From assembly GCA_947495795.1 (NCBI GenBank), contig CANMAI010000002.1, positions 62,001-126,000 on the forward strand: a stretch of DNA of 64,000 nucleotides, given 5' to 3'. Below, in pieces: positions 61,638 through 64,000 of the stretch (position 1 is its first letter; each line of letters opens with the position of its first letter). A program made the translations under genes and the position numbers. Below the pieces are notes generated by a model. It had not been told where the DNA came from, ran no database searches, and was given only the letters and a program-made list of their open reading frames with translations. The DNA is from an uncultured Paracoccaceae bacterium. Lineage in GTDB: Bacteria; Pseudomonadota; Alphaproteobacteria; Rhodobacterales; Rhodobacteraceae.

Positions 61638-62564
61638 CTATTCATGCAAGGCTGCATCACCCAACTGGTACTGTTTTCGAAATTCCGTGATCTCGCGGAT
61701 CATGAAATCCCTGAAGGCCGCCACCCGGCGCGATTGCCGCAATTCCTCGGGGTAGGCCAGATAAACCGGGATTACCTTGCTCTGGTGTTCCGGCAGCACA
61801 TGCACCAGCCCGGGCGTGTCCACACTCACATAATTGGGCAGGGAGCCTATTCCAAGCCCGTGCACCACGGCCTGCAGAATGCCGAAGTAGTTGTTCACCG
61901 TCAGGCGGCTGGAATGCTCGGCGGAAAGGAAGGGGGCAATCCAGTTCATGCCCTCGCTCACCTGGCGCGAATTTGTGCTCTGGCTGATCAGCCGGTGCTG
62001 CGCCAGATCTTCCACCTCCTTCGGCGCGCCGTTTTTCTCGACATAGGCTTCCGATGCAAAGAACTGCATGTTCACATCCATCAGTCGCCGTCGCACCAGA
62101 TCAGCCTGGGAGGGTTCCTTCATCCGGATCGCCACATCCGCCTCGCGCATTGGCAGATCCAGCACTTTTTCCTCAAGGATCAGGTCTATCTTCAGATTGG
62201 GGAATTCCTCGTATAGTCGGCTCAGCCGGGGGGCCAGCCAAAGCGTCCCAAACCCGATCGTCGTCGTTACCCGCAACTCGCCGAATATCCCGTCTGCACT
62301 GTCGCGGATCCGCCCTTCGGCTGCCTCCAGCCGCTTGCGCATCGCCTTGGTCGCCTCAAACAGCAGCTCCCCTTGTTCCGTCAGGATCAGCCCGCGCGCA
62401 TGGCGGTGGAATAGCGTCACCCCAAGGCTATCCTCCAAACCCCGGATCTGGCGGGAAACGGCAGACTGGCTCAGATGCAGAGATTCGCCCGCATGTGTCA
62501 GCGAGCCGGCATCCGCCACGGAGTGAAAGATTCGCAGCTTATCCCAATCCGTTCCCGTCACCAT
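61638..62564 (-). CDS. LysR-family transcriptional regulator
   Basis: 308 residues. HTH: DKLRIFHSVADAGSLTHAGESLHLSQSAVSRQIRGLEDSLGVTLFHRHARGLILTEQGE, then a full effector domain (LRVTTTIGFGTLWLAPRLSRLYEEFPNLKIDLILEE). It is divergent to the indolepyruvate ferredoxin oxidoreductase gene with ~190 bases between them, so control of that gene is likely. Effector unknown. Confidence 0.9.
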   Translation of the reverse strand: MVTGTDWDKLRIFHSVADAGSLTHAGESLHLSQSAVSRQIRGLEDSLGVTLFHRHARGLILTEQGELLFEATKAMRKRLEAAEGRIRDSADGIFGELRVTTTIGFGTLWLAPRLSRLYEEFPNLKIDLILEEKVLDLPMREADVAIRMKEPSQADLVRRRLMDVNMQFFASEAYVEKNGAPKEVEDLAQHRLISQSTNSRQVSEGMNWIAPFLSAEHSSRLTVNNYFGILQAVVHGLGIGSLPNYVSVDTPGLVHVLPEHQSKVIPVYLAYPEELRQSRRVAAFRDFMIREITEFRKQYQLGDAALHE

Positions 62565-62705
62565 TCCAGCCCCCAGCCAAATTCTCCCATCCCCATATCA
62601 GAACGCCCCGGATTTCCGATCAAAAATTACGCAACCGTCCAAAAATCTTGTCGAAAGCAAGTTTCTGCGCGACCTTGGACCGGAGGAGCCGGAAAGTGCT
62701 TTATT

Positions 62706-62722
62706 GGTCAGCTTTGCTGACC
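62706..62722. promoter_or_regulatory. Short perfect palindrome upstream of the IOR gene
   Basis: GGTCAGC-TTT-GCTGACC, 34 bases before the IOR start and 142 bases upstream of the LysR start. It could be a LysR operator or an mRNA hairpin in the IOR 5' leader. Confidence 0.4.
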
Positions 62723-62755
62723 TAGAATTCAGAAAAACCAAATTGGGAGTGTGGA

Positions 62756-64000
62756 ATGAGCCTGCAATCGGTGTCCCTCAAGGATCGCTACGATCTCTCA
62801 AAGCAGACGGTTCTCCTCAGCGGCACGCAGGCGCTTGTCCGCCTACCGATGATGCAAAAGGCCCGCGACAAGGCGGCAGGCCACAACACCGCAGGCTATA
62901 TCACCGGCTACCGCGGCTCTCCCCTCGGCGCGGTCGATCTTCAGATGGCGCGTGCCGGTAAGGAGCTTGCGGCCGCTGAAGTAACCTTCAATCCCGGCCT
63001 CAACGAGGATCTCGCTGCCACCGCGCTTTGGGGCACGCAGCAGGCCGAATTGCGAGGCGAAGGCACTCATGATGGTGTCTTCGGCATGTGGTACGGCAAA
63101 GGCCCGGGGGTGGACCGTACAGGCGATGTCTTCCGTCACGCCAACATGGCCGGCACATCGCCCCTAGGCGGTGTGCTCGCCGCAATGGGCGATGATCACA
63201 CAGGCGAAAGCTCCACCGTTCTTCACCAATCCGAATTCGCCCTGATGGATGCACTCATCCCCATCCTCAGCCCCGCAGGCGTGCAGGAGGTGCTGGATTA
63301 CGGCATCCTCGGCTGGGCCCTTTCGCGCTACTCCGGCTGTTGGGTTGGCATCAAATGCGTCAAGGATACGGTCGAGGTCACGGAGGTGGTGAACGGTGAT
63401 CCGCAACGCCTGGAAATCGTCACGCCTGGGGGTTTCCAACTCCCGCCCGATGGCATCAATATCCGCCTTGGCGATACACCGGTGGCGCAAGAGGCGCGCC
63501 TTCACGATTACAAGAGGTTTGCCGCAGAAGCCTTTGGTCGCGCTAATAAAATCGATAAGCGCATGGGCGGGCAGGCGGGGGCCAAAATAGGCATCGTCTC
63601 TGCCGGGAAAAGCTGGCTAGATACGTCCCACGCCCTCGATCTTCTCGGCCTGAAAGAGGCCGACCTTCCCGCCCTCGGCATCACCACCTACAAGGTCGGC
63701 ATGGTCTGGCCACTTGATATGCAGAGCTTCCGCGAATGGGCGGAAGATCTCGAACTCATCATCGTGGTTGAGGAAAAGCGCAAGCTCATCGAGGTGCAGA
63801 TCAAGGAAGCCATATTTGATGAGCGCCACGGCCGGCGCGTCATTGGCTGGAAAGGCGAAGAGGGAGAGACAGTCTTCTCCGTCAAAGGCGCACTCGATCC
63901 CGTCACCATCGCCCGCAAACTCGGCGCAATTCTCGCGAATGAAGGCGTGGATCAGCCCATCAAGGCTGCCCGCGAAAGGCTGGAGGAGGCCGCCCGCGCC
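62756..64000 (+). CDS. Indolepyruvate ferredoxin oxidoreductase, N-terminal part (runs off the window)
   Basis: 415 codons from ATG 62756, preceded by GGGAG, open to the window end. Begins MSLQSVSLKDRYDLSKQTVL, then GYITGYRGSPLGAVDLQ and NPGLNEDLAATALWGTQQ, motifs of the TPP-binding pyrimidine region, and DVFRHANMAGTSPLGGVLAAMGDDHTGESSTVLHQSE. Full proteins of this one-chain alphaproteobacterial type are ~1150 residues, so roughly a third is visible. It oxidatively decarboxylates aryl pyruvates in aromatic amino-acid degradation. No frameshift seen. Confidence 0.92.
   Translation, partial: MSLQSVSLKDRYDLSKQTVLLSGTQALVRLPMMQKARDKAAGHNTAGYITGYRGSPLGAVDLQMARAGKELAAAEVTFNPGLNEDLAATALWGTQQAELRGEGTHDGVFGMWYGKGPGVDRTGDVFRHANMAGTSPLGGVLAAMGDDHTGESSTVLHQSEFALMDALIPILSPAGVQEVLDYGILGWALSRYSGCWVGIKCVKDTVEVTEVVNGDPQRLEIVTPGGFQLPPDGINIRLGDTPVAQEARLHDYKRFAAEAFGRANKIDKRMGGQAGAKIGIVSAGKSWLDTSHALDLLGLKEADLPALGITTYKVGMVWPLDMQSFREWAEDLELIIVVEEKRKLIEVQIKEAIFDERHGRRVIGWKGEEGETVFSVKGALDPVTIARKLGAILANEGVDQPIKAARERLEEAARA

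Noticed and set aside
1-64000. tRNA, rRNA or CRISPR loci
   Set aside because: No cloverleaf with the conserved T-loop GGTTCGA pattern, no rRNA core sequence and no regularly spaced repeats were noticed. A tRNA scan was not possible here, so a missed tRNA cannot be fully excluded.

Overview
The window looks like a chromosomal segment of a marine Rhodobacterales (roseobacter-group) alphaproteobacterium. The base composition is GC-rich with strong third-position GC bias. The gene content and order fit that group: a valine-degradation cluster, rpsF-rpsR-rplI, fabD-fabG-acpP-fabF-mltG, a gene transfer agent (GTA) structural cluster next to mltG and near cysE, a pdhA-pdhB-pdhC operon whose E1 beta carries its own lipoyl domain, fba-pgk-tkt-zapA, and purL-bolA-grxD. 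I saw no rRNA or tRNA gene, CRISPR array, integrase, transposase or plasmid/phage replication gene.

Layout. About 0-6.7 kb (minus strand): valine/isobutyrate catabolism (mmsA, acyl-CoA dehydrogenase, 3-hydroxyisobutyryl-CoA hydrolase-like protein, mmsB) with three small secreted proteins interleaved. 6.7-12 kb (plus): LysR and AraC-type regulators, a CBS-domain protein, coaD, two cyclophilins (one cytosolic, one exported) and a DUF3179 protein. 12-13.3 kb (minus): ribosomal proteins S6-S18-L9. 13.6-24.1 kb: fatty-acid synthesis genes fabD, fabG, acpP, fabF and mltG, interrupted by AT-richer inserts: a GST gene, a decayed solute-binding-protein gene, an unknown secreted protein, and a tandem pair of paralogous membrane proteins between acpP and fabF.

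24.1-39.5 kb (plus): a complete-looking RcGTA-type cluster, g1 (small terminase) through g15 (tail-tip megatron) plus a DUF2793 protein. Every gene is open, many neighbours overlap by 1-8 bases, and no lysis, integration or replication genes are present. This points to a functional or recently functional GTA rather than a prophage. The cluster is preceded by a mltG terminator, a near-consensus sigma70-type promoter and a second strong hairpin-plus-U-run that lies between the promoter and g1, so it may be transcriptionally attenuated. Two long perfect palindromes inside the cluster are the same repeat with the central loop inverted. An extra small gene resembling phage fiber-tail adaptors sits between the capsid gene and the head-tail connector.

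39.5-46.5 kb: a DksA/TraR-type zinc-finger protein, cysE, a DUF2125 protein, the pyruvate dehydrogenase operon (minus) with a perfect 20-base operator-like palindrome over its start region, and a FtsB/DivIC-like protein. 46.7-54.6 kb: DUF1330, GNAT, class I aldolase, SDR, pgk, a 47-residue membrane protein and tkt (minus), then a coiled-coil protein, zapA and an outer-membrane beta-barrel protein (plus). 55-64 kb: a GFA-family protein, grxD-(64 aa membrane protein)-bolA-purL (minus), a methyltransferase, two convergent LysR genes, and the first 415 codons of an indolepyruvate ferredoxin oxidoreductase that runs off the right end.

All functions are assigned from reading the sequence and family knowledge; no search was run.
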